From: Muribaculaceae bacterium
GTDB lineage: Bacteria; Bacteroidota; Bacteroidia; Bacteroidales; Muribaculaceae
Length of the DNA: 36,766 nucleotides
NCBI GenBank assembly: GCA_029062985.1
Contig: JAIDPA010000016.1
Location: 1-36,766 of the forward strand
Reading direction: 5' to 3'
Shown: positions 1 through 8,662 of the stretch, in pieces
Layout: every line of letters begins with the position of its first letter
Numbering within the stretch: the stretch's first letter is position 1
The notes under the pieces: model-generated
The model's database searches: none
The model's input: the letters and a program-made list of their open reading frames with translations, nothing else
Told to the model about the DNA's origin: nothing
Made by a program: the position numbers and the translations under genes

Positions 1-5
1 AATAA

Positions 6-34
6 TTTACCCGATTCGCAATGAACCGGGTAAA
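6..34. terminator. Hairpin at window edge, possible terminator
   Basis: An 8-bp perfect inverted repeat (TTTACCCG at 6-13, CGGGTAAA at 27-34) with a 13-nt loop. It could be the end of a gene lying outside the window. There is no clear T-run, so this is weak. Confidence 0.3.
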
Positions 35-116
35 GGGCTCTATGGCCAGATTTTTATCTTAAATGAAAGAGCCGTGTATTTAAACAGCCTCTGTGTTATT
101 TCGCAAAAACTGAGTG

Positions 117-148
117 TTTTCATATATCATTATAATTCATTATCTTTG
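117..148 (+). promoter_or_regulatory. Bacteroidetes-type promoter with overlapping inverted repeat
   Basis: A TATCTTTG -7 box lies at 141-148, with a T-rich -33 region (TTTT, 117-120) 20 bp upstream. A perfect 12-bp inverted repeat overlaps it: TCATTATCTTTG at 137-148 and its complement at 168-179. The repeat covers the -7 box and the expected start site, so it could be an operator or form a 5' hairpin. The promoter would serve the membrane protein at 327, leaving a leader of about 170 nt. Confidence 0.5.
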
Positions 149-175
149 CAGAGTCTTTGAAACAAAACAAAGATA

Positions 176-298
176 ATGATGATAACATTTCAATTAAAAC
201 TATATTGTCGCAGACGTCATATTCGTCTGCTTATCCTCCTATTCACGAAGCCTCCTTCATTTGAAGCTACAGAAGGATATCTCGTAGATTCATTGTAG
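176..298 (+). CDS. Possible 40-residue leader ORF
   Basis: An ATG at 176 opens a 40-codon frame ending at TAG 296-298, between the promoter at 117-148 and the membrane protein gene at 327. The peptide is basic and hydrophobic in the middle (CRRRH followed by a leucine-rich stretch). A 7-bp hairpin (GCAGACG / CGTCTGC, about 210-230) lies inside it. I recognise no family and see no ribosome binding site, as expected for many Bacteroidales genes. It may be only a chance ORF in a leader. Confidence 0.2.
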   Translation: MMITFQLKLYCRRRHIRLLILLFTKPPSFEATEGYLVDSL

Positions 299-326
299 TT
301 GTATAAATATTAATTAATGTATAAAT

Positions 327-638
327 ATGAGTATCAATAAAAAAGTATCATTGCTGACTTTATTGGGGTTGATCCTACCTTTGGGAAATATTTGGGGCAT
401 GTTTCTGGTCAGAATACCTAAGGATTCTCAATCTTATAGATTTCGTAGGAAATTACTAATTATTGAGTCCGTTTTGACTATAGTAACCTTTATAGTTGCT
501 ACAATAATCAATTTAAAAGGTATAGCATCAGGATTTAATCCTAATTATACAAGTGCTGCTTCTTATATTATAATTGCTCAAGATATTGCCATTATAGCTA
601 TAGCTGCAATTGCTGCTATGAAAGCGCCGAAATCTTGA
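327..638 (+). CDS. Small hypothetical membrane protein (103 aa)
   Basis: No family is recognised. The protein has three hydrophobic segments, at about residues 8-28, 44-64 and 78-97, separated by a basic loop (RFRRK near 38-42) and a polar loop, so it is probably an inner-membrane protein of three spans. A promoter candidate lies at 117-148, and a perfect 17-bp hairpin terminator follows 20 bp after the stop, so it appears to be transcribed alone. The next gene converges on it. The frame is intact and the composition is Bacteroidales-like, which supports a real gene, but its function is unknown. Confidence 0.7.
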   Translation: MSINKKVSLLTLLGLILPLGNIWGMFLVRIPKDSQSYRFRRKLLIIESVLTIVTFIVATIINLKGIASGFNPNYTSAASYIIIAQDIAIIAIAAIAAMKAPKS

Positions 639-658
639 CTCCCTGACACATTAAAAAT

Positions 659-700
659 AAATATTCCTCAACATGAACAAAAACATGTTGAGGAATATTT
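659..700. terminator. Bidirectional hairpin terminator
   Basis: A perfect 17-bp inverted repeat (arms 659-675 and 684-700) with an 8-nt loop. The arms end in AAATATT/AATATTT, giving A- and T-rich flanks on both strands. It sits between the convergent genes 327-638 and 724-2076, so it probably terminates both. Confidence 0.8.
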
Positions 701-723
701 ATTTCAGGCACAAAGCTCAAGAC

Positions 724-2076
724 TTATTCGTAATGGATTTTTGCTTTTCGATACACTCTCCAGCAGCCGTTCTCGAATATAGCCGTACCTGCAGCGTCAT
801 TGACAACACGGCTCATACCTTCAGTATTGTCGAGATCCGGTCCGGTGCATCCTTCTGATAAAGTCTCAATTGGTTTCTGCATAGCCATTTCCCAGACTGA
901 GGGGTCGGACGCTACACGGAATGACCCTGAGAAACCGTCAGTCGTATCAAGTCGGTAGACCGAATTCCCGGCATTAAGATTTCTGTCTGCCCTGATAAAG
1001 ATTCCCTTGGAGTTTACCCTGCCGAGATAGATGGTGCGTAAAGGAGTTGCAGCCGGTTGCCCTGCCTGAGGCGTGGGAGCCGGAGAAGGTGCGCTCTGTC
1101 GGACTGTCTCTGCCTGAGCTGATGCCTGCTTTCTTGATTCAGTTGAAGCGGACGCGGCTGAAAGCCGGTTGCGCAAAACTGCCACTTCCGCCGTCAGCCC
1201 CTCCAGATTTTTCTTTAAAGAGGCATTCTGGGAGTTGAGAGATTCAAGCTTTTTCGATAAAGAGGCAATCTCATTATTCTTTGCCGTAAGTGTCGCAGAA
1301 AACTTTTCCCTCAATTCAGCCATCTTTTCGCTTTCTCCCTCTGCCGGTGCGGGATAAGGAGCATCAGGATTTTGTCTTGCCGCAGCTGCATTCTTTTTCA
1401 TTACATTAGATGCAAACACAACCAAAGCGATAACCACTGCCACGAGCACCACCAGAATAATGATATAGAGAGCCGAGTTATCTTTCACCTTATTAATCTG
1501 AGGATCCGGCTCGGTATTGTCAATCCCTGCCTCAACTATTGCCTCAGCTTTTTCAAGAGTAGACTGCATACTGTCAACGGCTGGAAGAGTAGGAGCATTG
1601 TCATTGACTGCGTCAGGCGTCGGTTTTTCCTCCTGTTTGGGGGCAGCTTCCTCTTTTTTTGGTTCCTCTTTCTTCTCCTCCGGTTTTGTCGGAGGAGCAA
1701 TTGTCATGTCGGATATATATTTTTTCGCACGTGTGCGTCCTGCACGTCCCTTTTCTATTAACCCTTTTGAAGAGAATGCTTTGCCCCAATATTCCACGAG
1801 CTGTTCTTTTGTCCATGATTCATAGCCGGAAGGCACGGGAATACTTTTGAAAGCCTTGATATTCTCTTTTTCCTTCGCCTTGAGTTGCTTTTCAAGGTCA
1901 GCCATGGATTTTGGAGAGACGTTATCAAGATATCCGGAGCCATCGTTGGCATATCGCAGATACGCTTTTGTGGCAAGGGCACGCGCCTGATCCATCTCTT
2001 TTTGAGTTACGGCGGCTGCCGGCAAATAGGCTCCGAGGAAGAGAGTCAGAGCCAAAAGCTTAAAGAGTCGTTTCAT
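724..2076 (-). CDS. Secreted/membrane coiled-coil protein of unknown function
   Basis: This 450-residue protein has a signal peptide (1-22, ending AAA), a helical extracytoplasmic region (about 25-125) and a Lys/Glu/Pro-rich linker (128-155). A single membrane span at about 202-222 is followed by a coiled coil (about 250-310) and an Ala/Pro/Gln-rich linker. The C-terminal globular domain (about 346-450) carries a motif reading TIYLGRVNSKGIF. The span and coil suggest a protein that bridges the membrane or scaffolds a complex. A candidate -7 box (TACTTTTG, minus strand, 2170-2177) lies about 90 nt upstream of the start. I do not recognise a named family; the domain order suggests a Bacteroidales-restricted protein. 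Its position beside rpoN is probably incidental. Confidence 0.75.
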   Translation of the reverse strand: MKRLFKLLALTLFLGAYLPAAAVTQKEMDQARALATKAYLRYANDGSGYLDNVSPKSMADLEKQLKAKEKENIKAFKSIPVPSGYESWTKEQLVEYWGKAFSSKGLIEKGRAGRTRAKKYISDMTIAPPTKPEEKKEEPKKEEAAPKQEEKPTPDAVNDNAPTLPAVDSMQSTLEKAEAIVEAGIDNTEPDPQINKVKDNSALYIIILVVLVAVVIALVVFASNVMKKNAAAARQNPDAPYPAPAEGESEKMAELREKFSATLTAKNNEIASLSKKLESLNSQNASLKKNLEGLTAEVAVLRNRLSAASASTESRKQASAQAETVRQSAPSPAPTPQAGQPAATPLRTIYLGRVNSKGIFIRADRNLNAGNSVYRLDTTDGFSGSFRVASDPSVWEMAMQKPIETLSEGCTGPDLDNTEGMSRVVNDAAGTAIFENGCWRVYRKAKIHYE

Positions 2077-2243
2077 TCTGAGTGTGATTATAATCTTAGC
2101 TTGAATGTTTTCCGGAGCATAAACGTGGGAATCTTACATTTGATGCCGCCGGGTTAGTATTTGGAAGTGCAAAAGTAATAAAAGTTTTCGAGATTATATG
2201 ATTCCGCGTCTCTAAGTTTTTTCAATTTTCAATTTGGATAGCG

Positions 2244-3626
2244 TCAGATATCTTTCCTCAAGCGCGCAACCGGAATGCCGAGACGGTCGCGGTATTTGGC
2301 AACTGTGCGGCGTGAGACGTCATAACCCCTTTTTTCCATTTCTATCCGGATTTTTTCATCGCTAAGAGGATGCTTCTTATCTTCCTTTTCTACTAAGGAG
2401 GATATTTCCGCTTCAATTTTTCTGTTGGTCAGTATAGCCGTGCCGTCGTCGCTTTCCTCCCCTATAGAATCGCTGAAGAAGAAACGCAATGGGAAAATAC
2501 CCCATGGCGTTGAGACAAATTTATTGGCAGTAGCTCTCGACACCACCGAAATATCATATCCCGTGAGCGCGGCAATATCTTTTATCATCATAGGTTTCAG
2601 GCGATAGACGTCCTGCGTCTGGAAATATTCCTTTTGAATTTTCATTATCGCTCCCATGACATTGAGCAGCGTGTCCTGTCTCTGTCTCAAAATGCGTATG
2701 AAATCCCGGGCGTCGTTATAGCGGGTGGTGATGAACTCAGCCCCCTTTTTGTCAGCTTTCTTCCCCTTTTTATCAAGTTCCGCCATTGCTTCTGAAAATG
2801 TACGTTCAATAGCAAGTTCGGGAATACGGTTGCCGGTGCTTAGTGACAGGCGTCCATCCTCATTATTGATGATGAGATCAGGGATTATGATATTATTGGT
2901 GAAAGGTTCGCTTGAGAGAGCCGCCCCCGGCTTAGGATTCAGTGAAGAAATCAGGGAGATGGCAGCCTGGACGCGCTCCGTGGTCATCTTCAGCGCTGAG
3001 ACAATACGGTGGGTATGCTTCATTGCGAGTTCATCAAACTGCTCTTCAAGAATCCTGATTGCATCGTTGCGCAGAGGAGTTTCCGGAAGATGACGGAGCT
3101 GAATGAGAAGCGATTCGCGCAGATCCGCAGCTCCCATTCCGTAAGGTTCAAGTTCCTGCACCACTTTCAACCCCTCCTCTGCATCGTTGAGGTCTATTTC
3201 AATACCCGGACCGAAAGCCATATCATTGACCACAGCCTGAAGGGGACGGCGCAGATAGCCGTTCGGATCAAGATTGCCGATTATGTATTCAGCAGCCTGG
3301 CGCACTTTCTCCGGAAGATTCCTTTCGGAGAGCTGCCGCTTCAGGCTCTCATATAATGATTCCTCAGAATCTGCAGGCGAGAAATCGTAGGAGGAAGCAT
3401 CATCTGAGGAGGAGGTACGCAGAGGAAGATAATATCCGGGACGGAACGTGTCGGGGAAAGAGGCGTCTTCAGCCACCTCCAAAGCGGGATTATCCTCAAT
3501 CTCCTTTTCTACGGCTTCTTCAATTTCGGGCGCGTTGAATTCAAGCAGCTTCACAAAACGGAGCTGCTGGGCTGACAGACGTAACGTCTGTCGCTGATCA
3601 AGATTCAACGACTGATTCTGTGCCAT
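2244..3626 (-). CDS. rpoN: RNA polymerase sigma-54 factor
   Basis: RpoN directs RNA polymerase to -24/-12 promoters and needs AAA+ activators to open them. The 460-residue length is normal. The N-terminal region I is Gln/Leu-rich (about 5-50, with LSAQQLRFVKLLE). It is followed by an acidic region II, a core-binding domain and the C-terminal DNA-binding domain. The diagnostic RpoN box is present near the end as SRRTVAKYR, followed by a short tail. The start follows a 60-bp AT-rich spacer. The gene is transcribed divergently from the TPR gene at 3797. A TAATTTCG -7-like box on the minus strand lies just upstream of the start. No sigma-54 activator is visible in the window. Confidence 0.97.
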   Translation of the reverse strand: MAQNQSLNLDQRQTLRLSAQQLRFVKLLEFNAPEIEEAVEKEIEDNPALEVAEDASFPDTFRPGYYLPLRTSSSDDASSYDFSPADSEESLYESLKRQLSERNLPEKVRQAAEYIIGNLDPNGYLRRPLQAVVNDMAFGPGIEIDLNDAEEGLKVVQELEPYGMGAADLRESLLIQLRHLPETPLRNDAIRILEEQFDELAMKHTHRIVSALKMTTERVQAAISLISSLNPKPGAALSSEPFTNNIIIPDLIINNEDGRLSLSTGNRIPELAIERTFSEAMAELDKKGKKADKKGAEFITTRYNDARDFIRILRQRQDTLLNVMGAIMKIQKEYFQTQDVYRLKPMMIKDIAALTGYDISVVSRATANKFVSTPWGIFPLRFFFSDSIGEESDDGTAILTNRKIEAEISSLVEKEDKKHPLSDEKIRIEMEKRGYDVSRRTVAKYRDRLGIPVARLRKDI

Positions 3627-3703
3627 AGAAGGGGTTTATAATGTTAAAAACAATGCGAAATTAACATAAAATGGGGTATAATACGAAAAAAAAAGGAAAA
3701 AAA

Positions 3704-3734
3704 TTGCGAGTGACATATATTTTGTTTAATTTCG
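3704..3734 (+). promoter_or_regulatory. Promoter of the TPR gene
   Basis: TTG at 3704-3706 and TAATTTCG at 3727-3734 are separated by exactly 20 bp, the same spacing as two other promoters in this window. Transcription should begin near 3739, leaving a leader of about 58 nt before the ATG at 3797. Confidence 0.6.
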
Positions 3735-3796
3735 CGTCTTGAATTGACCGAGTAAACTAAACGTTACAAAAAACTCAGTAATACATAAGATAAGAA

Positions 3797-4480
3797 ATGG
3801 CATCCCAGAATCAGAATCAGCAGGATGAGACAGCAATCGACAAGATGAACTCGCAGCTTACAGCCGCGGGCGACCGTATTGCAAACAATAAGAAATACCT
3901 TTATTGGGGCGTAGGAATTATCCTGGTCGTGGCAGTGTTCACAATCAGCTATCTGTTTATCTATCGCAACCCCCGTCTTAATAAGGCATTCGAAGCTTAC
4001 AACAAAGTTGAAATGTCTGCTATGGGCAATGATTCCATTGCAGCAGCTCAATATAAGGCAGTCGCAGACCAGTACAAAGGAAACGATGCAGGCAAGCTGG
4101 CAGCTCTAAGCGCAGGCGAGTCATATTATAATCTTGGCAAGTATGAGGAAGCTGCCGAATATCTTAAGCGTTTCTCTTGCGGTGATCCTGTGCTTGAGGC
4201 TAACGCTCTTGTCCTGACAGGCGACTGCTACGTCAACCTCAAGAAATATGATGAAGCGATCTCATATTTCAAGAAGGCTGTAAAGAAAGCTGACCGCAAT
4301 CCTCAGATTGTGCCGAGAGTGCTTCTTAAAGAGGCTAACGTCTACGACGAACAGAAAAAATACGCAGACGCTCTTGACTGCTACACTCAGATAAAGAAAG
4401 ATTATCCGGAATTCATTCCGGGCAACGGCATTGAGATTGATGCCTATATTGCCCGCGAGAATGCTCGCCTGGGTAAATAA
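3797..4480 (+). CDS. Tetratricopeptide-repeat membrane protein
   Basis: This 227-residue protein has a short polar N-terminus, one membrane span at about 35-56 and a C-terminal tetratricopeptide region (about 65-215). Helical TPR pairs are readable, such as AGESYYNLGKYEEAAEYL, GDCYVNLKKYDEAISYFKKA and ANVYDEQKKYADALDCY. The topology (N-terminal anchor, TPRs outside) resembles the YfgM-type proteins that assist periplasmic chaperones or translocon products, so a scaffolding role is inferred. It is transcribed alone from the promoter at 3704-3734 and is followed by a strong bidirectional terminator at 4536. Confidence 0.85.
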   Translation: MASQNQNQQDETAIDKMNSQLTAAGDRIANNKKYLYWGVGIILVVAVFTISYLFIYRNPRLNKAFEAYNKVEMSAMGNDSIAAAQYKAVADQYKGNDAGKLAALSAGESYYNLGKYEEAAEYLKRFSCGDPVLEANALVLTGDCYVNLKKYDEAISYFKKAVKKADRNPQIVPRVLLKEANVYDEQKKYADALDCYTQIKKDYPEFIPGNGIEIDAYIARENARLGK

Positions 4481-4535
4481 TCAGGAAAATAACATCTACT
4501 CCATAAAATAATAAAACATCTTTGCTTATTTTATG

Positions 4536-4569
4536 AAAGGGCAGCGGCTTTAGAGCCGGCTGCCCTTTT
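4536..4569. terminator. Bidirectional terminator
   Basis: AAAGGGCAGC pairs with GCTGCCCTTT, with an inner GGCT/AGCC stem and one bulged base, followed by TTTT on the plus strand and an A/T-rich flank on the other. It lies between the convergent TPR gene and chloride channel gene. Confidence 0.8.
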
Positions 4570-4587
4570 GCCGTTTTCAAGAAATGC

Positions 4588-6108
4588 CTACGGCTGTGAA
4601 TTGATTGTCTTCTCAGGGTGTCCGTGGCGAAACCAGAACTGGTGATGGATGAAGGGGATGCGCTCATGAGCAAGCAGGGAAAATCCTTTGACTATTATGT
4701 ATGACACTGAGGCGCAAATCGTAACAGGCAGAGCAAAACGATAGGTCTGAGTCATTTCCATAGTGATGAAGATGGTCATCAAAGGAGCTTCGATAATGCC
4801 CGACATTGCTCCTGCCATTCCGAGATACGCGAAAACGCCGACAGGCAGATCTGTTGAGAAATATGTATTACAGAATGTTGCGAACAGAAATCCTGCCATT
4901 CCTCCTGCAAAAAGAGTAGGGGCAAAGTCTCCGCCGACGCCTCCGCTACTGTTGGTCGATGCTACTGCCCAGCATTTACATAAAAGAATACCTGAGGCTA
5001 CCAACATCAGGCCTTGCGAATCGAAAGTTAAATTCTCAATTATACTCCCTCGCGCAAGCGCTGTGCAGTCTCCGTTGATGACGTTTCCTAAAATAGGATA
5101 GCCCACCCCGTACATCGAGGGAAACAGGAGCAGAATAACCCCTATGGCAATCCCTCCCGTCAAGTTGCGTATCCAGGGATTCTTTATATTCTTGTAAAAT
5201 TTGTCAAGGTGTCCGGCAACGTATGAATAATAGATGGCATAAACACCGCAGAAGACACCCAAAAGCATTACAAGGGGCAGCATATCAAATGAATAATTAT
5301 CAAGTGGCGTAAAAGTGAGGTCGGAATGTCCTCCGTGAAGGGTGAAGATTGTGAGATAGGAGGTCAGACACGCAGCCATCGCTGCCACAACAGCCTGCAC
5401 GCTCAATTCAATCTTTACTAATTCAAGAGCAAACATGAGTCCTCCAATCGGAGCTGAGAATATGCCGGCAATCCCGGCGCTTGTGCCGCATCCGATAAGG
5501 ATTTTAAGCATTTCCGGTGGTAACCCTAATAATTGCCCCACATTGCTGCCGATAGCGGCGCCTGTGTAGGCTATCGGACCCTCAGCGCCTGCCGAGCCTC
5601 CCATTCCGAGTGTAATGGAGCCTCCTATTATAGGAGAGAAGGAAATATTATGCCGCAGCCGGTAAAATTTGTTGCGTAAATCATTAATCAGCTGTCCGAC
5701 ACCATGGGCAAGATTTGTGTGGATGACATATCGGGTAAATATGCCTGCAAGCAATATTCCTCCGATTGGAGGTAATATAATCCACCAGTTGATTCTCCCG
5801 TCTGTTATGTGCGGCAGAAAGATTCCGGCTATCAGGGAGATAAGATACTTAAATACAAAAGCAGCCACTCCACATAGAAGACCTATAACGACGGCAAGAC
5901 ATATAAGGAATACTGAGTCAGAGATATGAGCTTTCCGCCAGGCATTAAAGCGTGCCTGCCATTCTCTCTCTTTGGGTGCATCAGCAATATTTTCTGATGA
6001 TAAGGTAGTGTTTGATGATTTATTCATGGAAGTTTCCATAATGGTATGACCGACAGCCGGAGGGTTATGTGGAAAATTTATGGGAGATGTGGAAAAATCC
6101 GCTGTCAT
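4588..6108 (-). CDS. CLC-type chloride channel / H+-Cl- antiporter
   Basis: A CLC-family membrane protein that moves chloride through a homodimer. The family signatures are clear: GGSAGAEGP carries the gating glutamate of the GxEGP motif, and GGVGGDFAPTLF is the GxFxP motif. About ten hydrophobic helices cover the rest. The retained gating Glu favours the exchanger/voltage-gated type, but channel versus antiporter cannot be decided from sequence. The frame extends to a TTG at 6120; I chose the first ATG (6108). Internal ATGs at 6039 and 6027 are also plausible because the first 45 residues are polar and poorly conserved in character. No CBS domains follow. It converges with the TPR gene. Confidence 0.93.
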   Translation of the reverse strand: MTADFSTSPINFPHNPPAVGHTIMETSMNKSSNTTLSSENIADAPKEREWQARFNAWRKAHISDSVFLICLAVVIGLLCGVAAFVFKYLISLIAGIFLPHITDGRINWWIILPPIGGILLAGIFTRYVIHTNLAHGVGQLINDLRNKFYRLRHNISFSPIIGGSITLGMGGSAGAEGPIAYTGAAIGSNVGQLLGLPPEMLKILIGCGTSAGIAGIFSAPIGGLMFALELVKIELSVQAVVAAMAACLTSYLTIFTLHGGHSDLTFTPLDNYSFDMLPLVMLLGVFCGVYAIYYSYVAGHLDKFYKNIKNPWIRNLTGGIAIGVILLLFPSMYGVGYPILGNVINGDCTALARGSIIENLTFDSQGLMLVASGILLCKCWAVASTNSSGGVGGDFAPTLFAGGMAGFLFATFCNTYFSTDLPVGVFAYLGMAGAMSGIIEAPLMTIFITMEMTQTYRFALPVTICASVSYIIVKGFSLLAHERIPFIHHQFWFRHGHPEKTINSQP

Positions 6109-6152
6109 ATATTCTAACAAAATAAGACGCTGATTTGTGCGGAAAGCCCCAT

Positions 6153-6185
6153 AAAAAAAGCAGAGCTCTTTCCCAAGATCTCTGC
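6153..6185 (-). terminator. Intrinsic terminator of the putative RNA
   Basis: GCAGAG/CTCTGC arms (6185-6180 and 6165-6160) enclose a 14-nt loop and are followed on the minus strand by seven T residues (6159-6153). Confidence 0.75.
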
Positions 6186-6446
6186 CGCATTGCGAATCAA
6201 AATTATTTCTACAAACCTAACATAAACGATTTATTTAATCTATATCTTTTGAAGCAAGTTTCCTTGCTTTCTGCTACTCCAAAAAATAACCTAAAACTCT
6301 TTTTTATCCTCAAGATTTTTTACTTGTAGGACAATAATGAATTTACCTTATAAATATAACCTATGAGTCATGAAACTTTTTCTCATTATTGTGCCCACTT
6401 TCGTAAGATTGTCCTGCTAACCCTTCAGGACTCTTCCCCTGGCGGA
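6153..6446 (-). ncRNA. Putative structured non-coding RNA (about 290 nt)
   Basis: Nothing coding is visible between the CLC gene and the gene at 6695, but the minus strand carries a complete transcription unit. It has a TTG-N20-TAATTTTG promoter (6482-6452), an expected start near 6446, and an intrinsic terminator whose T-run ends at 6153. In transcript order the interior holds several hairpins: GTCCTG/CAGGAC; a long stem of ACAATAATGA with TCATTATTGT; and AAGCAAG-GAAA-CTTGCTT with a GNRA tetraloop. The 5' CCGC can pair with GCGG near the 3' end, closing the whole molecule. It lacks the hallmark motifs I know for RNase P RNA, tmRNA and SRP RNA. A 6S-like or Bacteroidales-specific RNA is possible. 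Confidence 0.6.
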
Positions 6447-6451
6447 CATTG

Positions 6452-6482
6452 CAAAATTAGGCACAAAAAGAGGGGTTTCCAA
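6452..6482 (-). promoter_or_regulatory. Promoter of the putative RNA
   Basis: On the minus strand, TTG (6482-6480) is followed after exactly 20 bp by TAATTTTG (6459-6452). No start codon with a sensible frame follows, which supports an RNA gene. Confidence 0.65.
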
Positions 6483-6694
6483 GCAATATAAGGTGCAAAG
6501 TAGTCATAATATAAGGCAATATAAATTTATATTACTGAATATTAATAATTTATAATTTCACAATATAAACCCCATATAAGGTGAAATATAAATAAAATTT
6601 GCACATTTTAACCATAAATTTTGAAATTTTTCGGATTTTGGAGGGGGAAAGAGTGGGGAGGACTTGAAAATATGAAAAATTTTGGGGAGACTTT

Positions 6695-8323
6695 TTATTG
6701 AGGCAGATTGTCGATCCAGTTCACTTTGTTGCCTAAATTTGCCACTTGCTCATCAAAGTTCTCACGGTCGATTGCACGATTTCTCATTCTGTTGCGATAA
6801 GAATAAACCGTATTGACAGAGTAGTGAAGTATCTGGGCAATTTTTACGCTTTGGTCTATGCCGAGGCGGATGAAGACGTATATGCGAAGTTCGGGCGTGA
6901 GGAGCTCGCCGGGTTTTAGCTCAATCCGTTTGTCGGGTTCGAGCAGCTGATTGATGCTTTCCACAAAATCCGGGTAAAGGTCAAGCAGAGCTTTGTCGAC
7001 GAGAGAATAGAAACCTTCGGAATCTTTTTCGTTGATTTTTCCTGAATTTATCATTTTCATGAGATCTTCGGTCTGTCCGGCACTGATTTTTCTGCTGACG
7101 AGTCGGGTGAGGTTGTCAAGACGCGAGGAATAATTTGAACAGAGGGCAATGAAGTTGCCCACGTATGCTTCCAGTTTTTTTGTGGATGAAGATAGTTTTT
7201 TCTCATTTGCCCTGATTTTTCTTGAGTTTCGCAAGAAAATATAGGCGAGGATAGCCGTGATGATAAAAAGTATGGTTGATGTCACGGCATAAATTGTCAT
7301 GGAAGTATGAGACGCCTTAAGCTCTCTGCGGTTGGATGATTCAATGAGAGGAGCAATATTGGATATAGCCGCCGTTCGCATTCTTACATTTCCGCTCGTA
7401 GCATCGGAGAGAGCAGCCGAGATATATCTGTTAGCCCTGTCATGGTCTCCTTGCTGGTAGAGCCACTTTGCAAGTTCCTGCATTGCGAGTCCTTCTTTCA
7501 CGTTAGCCTGTATGTCGCTTCCTGCCGCATCAGCCAGATAAGTTACATAATTGGTGAAATCACCCTGATTCTTATAAGCCTGTGCAAGCTGATACGCCAC
7601 CATTCCGTGGAGATTATCGGAGGGTGGCACCTCTTTAAGAAACTTGGTTAGCTCCTGTTTCGCACGATCCCAGTTGGAAGAATTGACAAGATCGGAGCAA
7701 TATAGAAATCTGCGCAAGGTATTCTCAGGGGGAAGATATTTGAGCAGACTGTCTTTTGCAATATCCTGCTTGGCAATAAGACTCATGGTGTATTGGTCAA
7801 GTCCCTGAGTGTAGGATGCGGCGTAGGAATAGGCTATACGTGCGGTCTTCCAGAGTTCTATTTTCGATTCAAGAGATAAATCCTTATTTTTTAAAGAGTC
7901 AAGACGGCTTAAGGTGGCATAGAAGAGTCCGCTGGTAGCCAATGCCTGGATGTAGATGAGTTTTCCCTTTAGGATTTCCTCTTCTGAAAGACCCTCGGGG
8001 ATTGTTTCTAAAGCATGCTTGGCAATCAGCACGGCAGAATCGGCATTGGCGAGCCTGTATTGCGAGGAGAGGGCAAGAAGGGTGTGCCATTTTTTCTCGG
8101 GATCATTTTCCGATTCGGCAACCCGACGGAGAGAATCAATTATATCCTGTTTTTTTTGGACATAAAGAGGAGCATCCTCAAGGGTTTTATCGAGAGTTTT
8201 AAGGTTTTCCAGAGGGAGTTGCCTGTGATTTGACTGTCCCCCCGATGAGGAACAGGAAAAAAGTGTTGCCAGATTTATAAAAATGAGCAGGAAAGCAGCA
8301 TATCTGAGTATTCTCATGTCCAT
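6695..8323 (-). CDS. Lipoprotein TPR/membrane regulator, DUF6377-like
   Basis: This 542-residue protein begins with a lipoprotein signal (lipobox ending in Cys24, LFSC). About 300 residues of tetratricopeptide-like helices follow, then one membrane span (about 345-365), a short coiled coil and a C-terminal cytoplasmic domain. That domain (LTPELRIYVFIRLGIDQSVKIAQILHYSVNTVYSYRNRMRNRA) looks like a LuxR/CsgD-type helix-turn-helix. The order matches the DUF6377 proteins of Bacteroidales, one-component regulators thought to sense in the periplasm and bind DNA at the membrane. Signal, span and HTH are visible; the regulatory role is inferred. Its target is unknown. Two ATGs lie two codons apart at the start (8323 or 8317). 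The RNA gene lies downstream on the same strand with its own promoter. Confidence 0.85.
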   Translation of the reverse strand: MDMRILRYAAFLLIFINLATLFSCSSSGGQSNHRQLPLENLKTLDKTLEDAPLYVQKKQDIIDSLRRVAESENDPEKKWHTLLALSSQYRLANADSAVLIAKHALETIPEGLSEEEILKGKLIYIQALATSGLFYATLSRLDSLKNKDLSLESKIELWKTARIAYSYAASYTQGLDQYTMSLIAKQDIAKDSLLKYLPPENTLRRFLYCSDLVNSSNWDRAKQELTKFLKEVPPSDNLHGMVAYQLAQAYKNQGDFTNYVTYLADAAGSDIQANVKEGLAMQELAKWLYQQGDHDRANRYISAALSDATSGNVRMRTAAISNIAPLIESSNRRELKASHTSMTIYAVTSTILFIITAILAYIFLRNSRKIRANEKKLSSSTKKLEAYVGNFIALCSNYSSRLDNLTRLVSRKISAGQTEDLMKMINSGKINEKDSEGFYSLVDKALLDLYPDFVESINQLLEPDKRIELKPGELLTPELRIYVFIRLGIDQSVKIAQILHYSVNTVYSYRNRMRNRAIDRENFDEQVANLGNKVNWIDNLPQ

Positions 8324-8662
8324 TCAGCTAATTTTAAATTTAAGTTATTAATTTAAGTTTCGCAGGCTCAACTTAAGGTTGAAAGGTTTAGGCGAGTATA
8401 AGGTTATATGTTTGAGGCGCACTGCCCCCTGCGGGATACCTAATGCCTATTGACTGATGCCTTTCGCCGGATGCTTGCAAAATAGTTTATGGTCAGTTTG
8501 TCAATATGCAAAATTACAGAATTTTTTATTAATTTTGCGCATTCAATTCATAGAAGTTTGTTTAACTCATCACGGAAACAGCATTTTCAGGCGTCTTTTC
8601 AGGTCAGATACGTTTTCCCGATTTAAAACAACTCCATGGAATCATAATTCAAATGTATCATT
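8324..8662. repeat. Intergenic region with dispersed-repeat pieces
   Basis: There is no gene here. At 8341-8372 lies a module (TTTCGCAGGCTCAAC with AT-rich flanks) whose reverse complement recurs at about 20755-20785. At 8435-8475 there are CCTAATGCC/TGATGCC repeats related to those at 10899 and 13193. A TAATTTTG box at 8530-8537 (plus strand) could start the peptidase transcript, with a leader of about 120 nt, but no TTG lies at the right distance. Confidence 0.5.

Noticed and set aside
6153-6446. RNase P RNA or tmRNA
   Set aside because: The GGAAAGTCC/ACAGAA core of RNase P, and the tag frame with CCA end of tmRNA, are not present.
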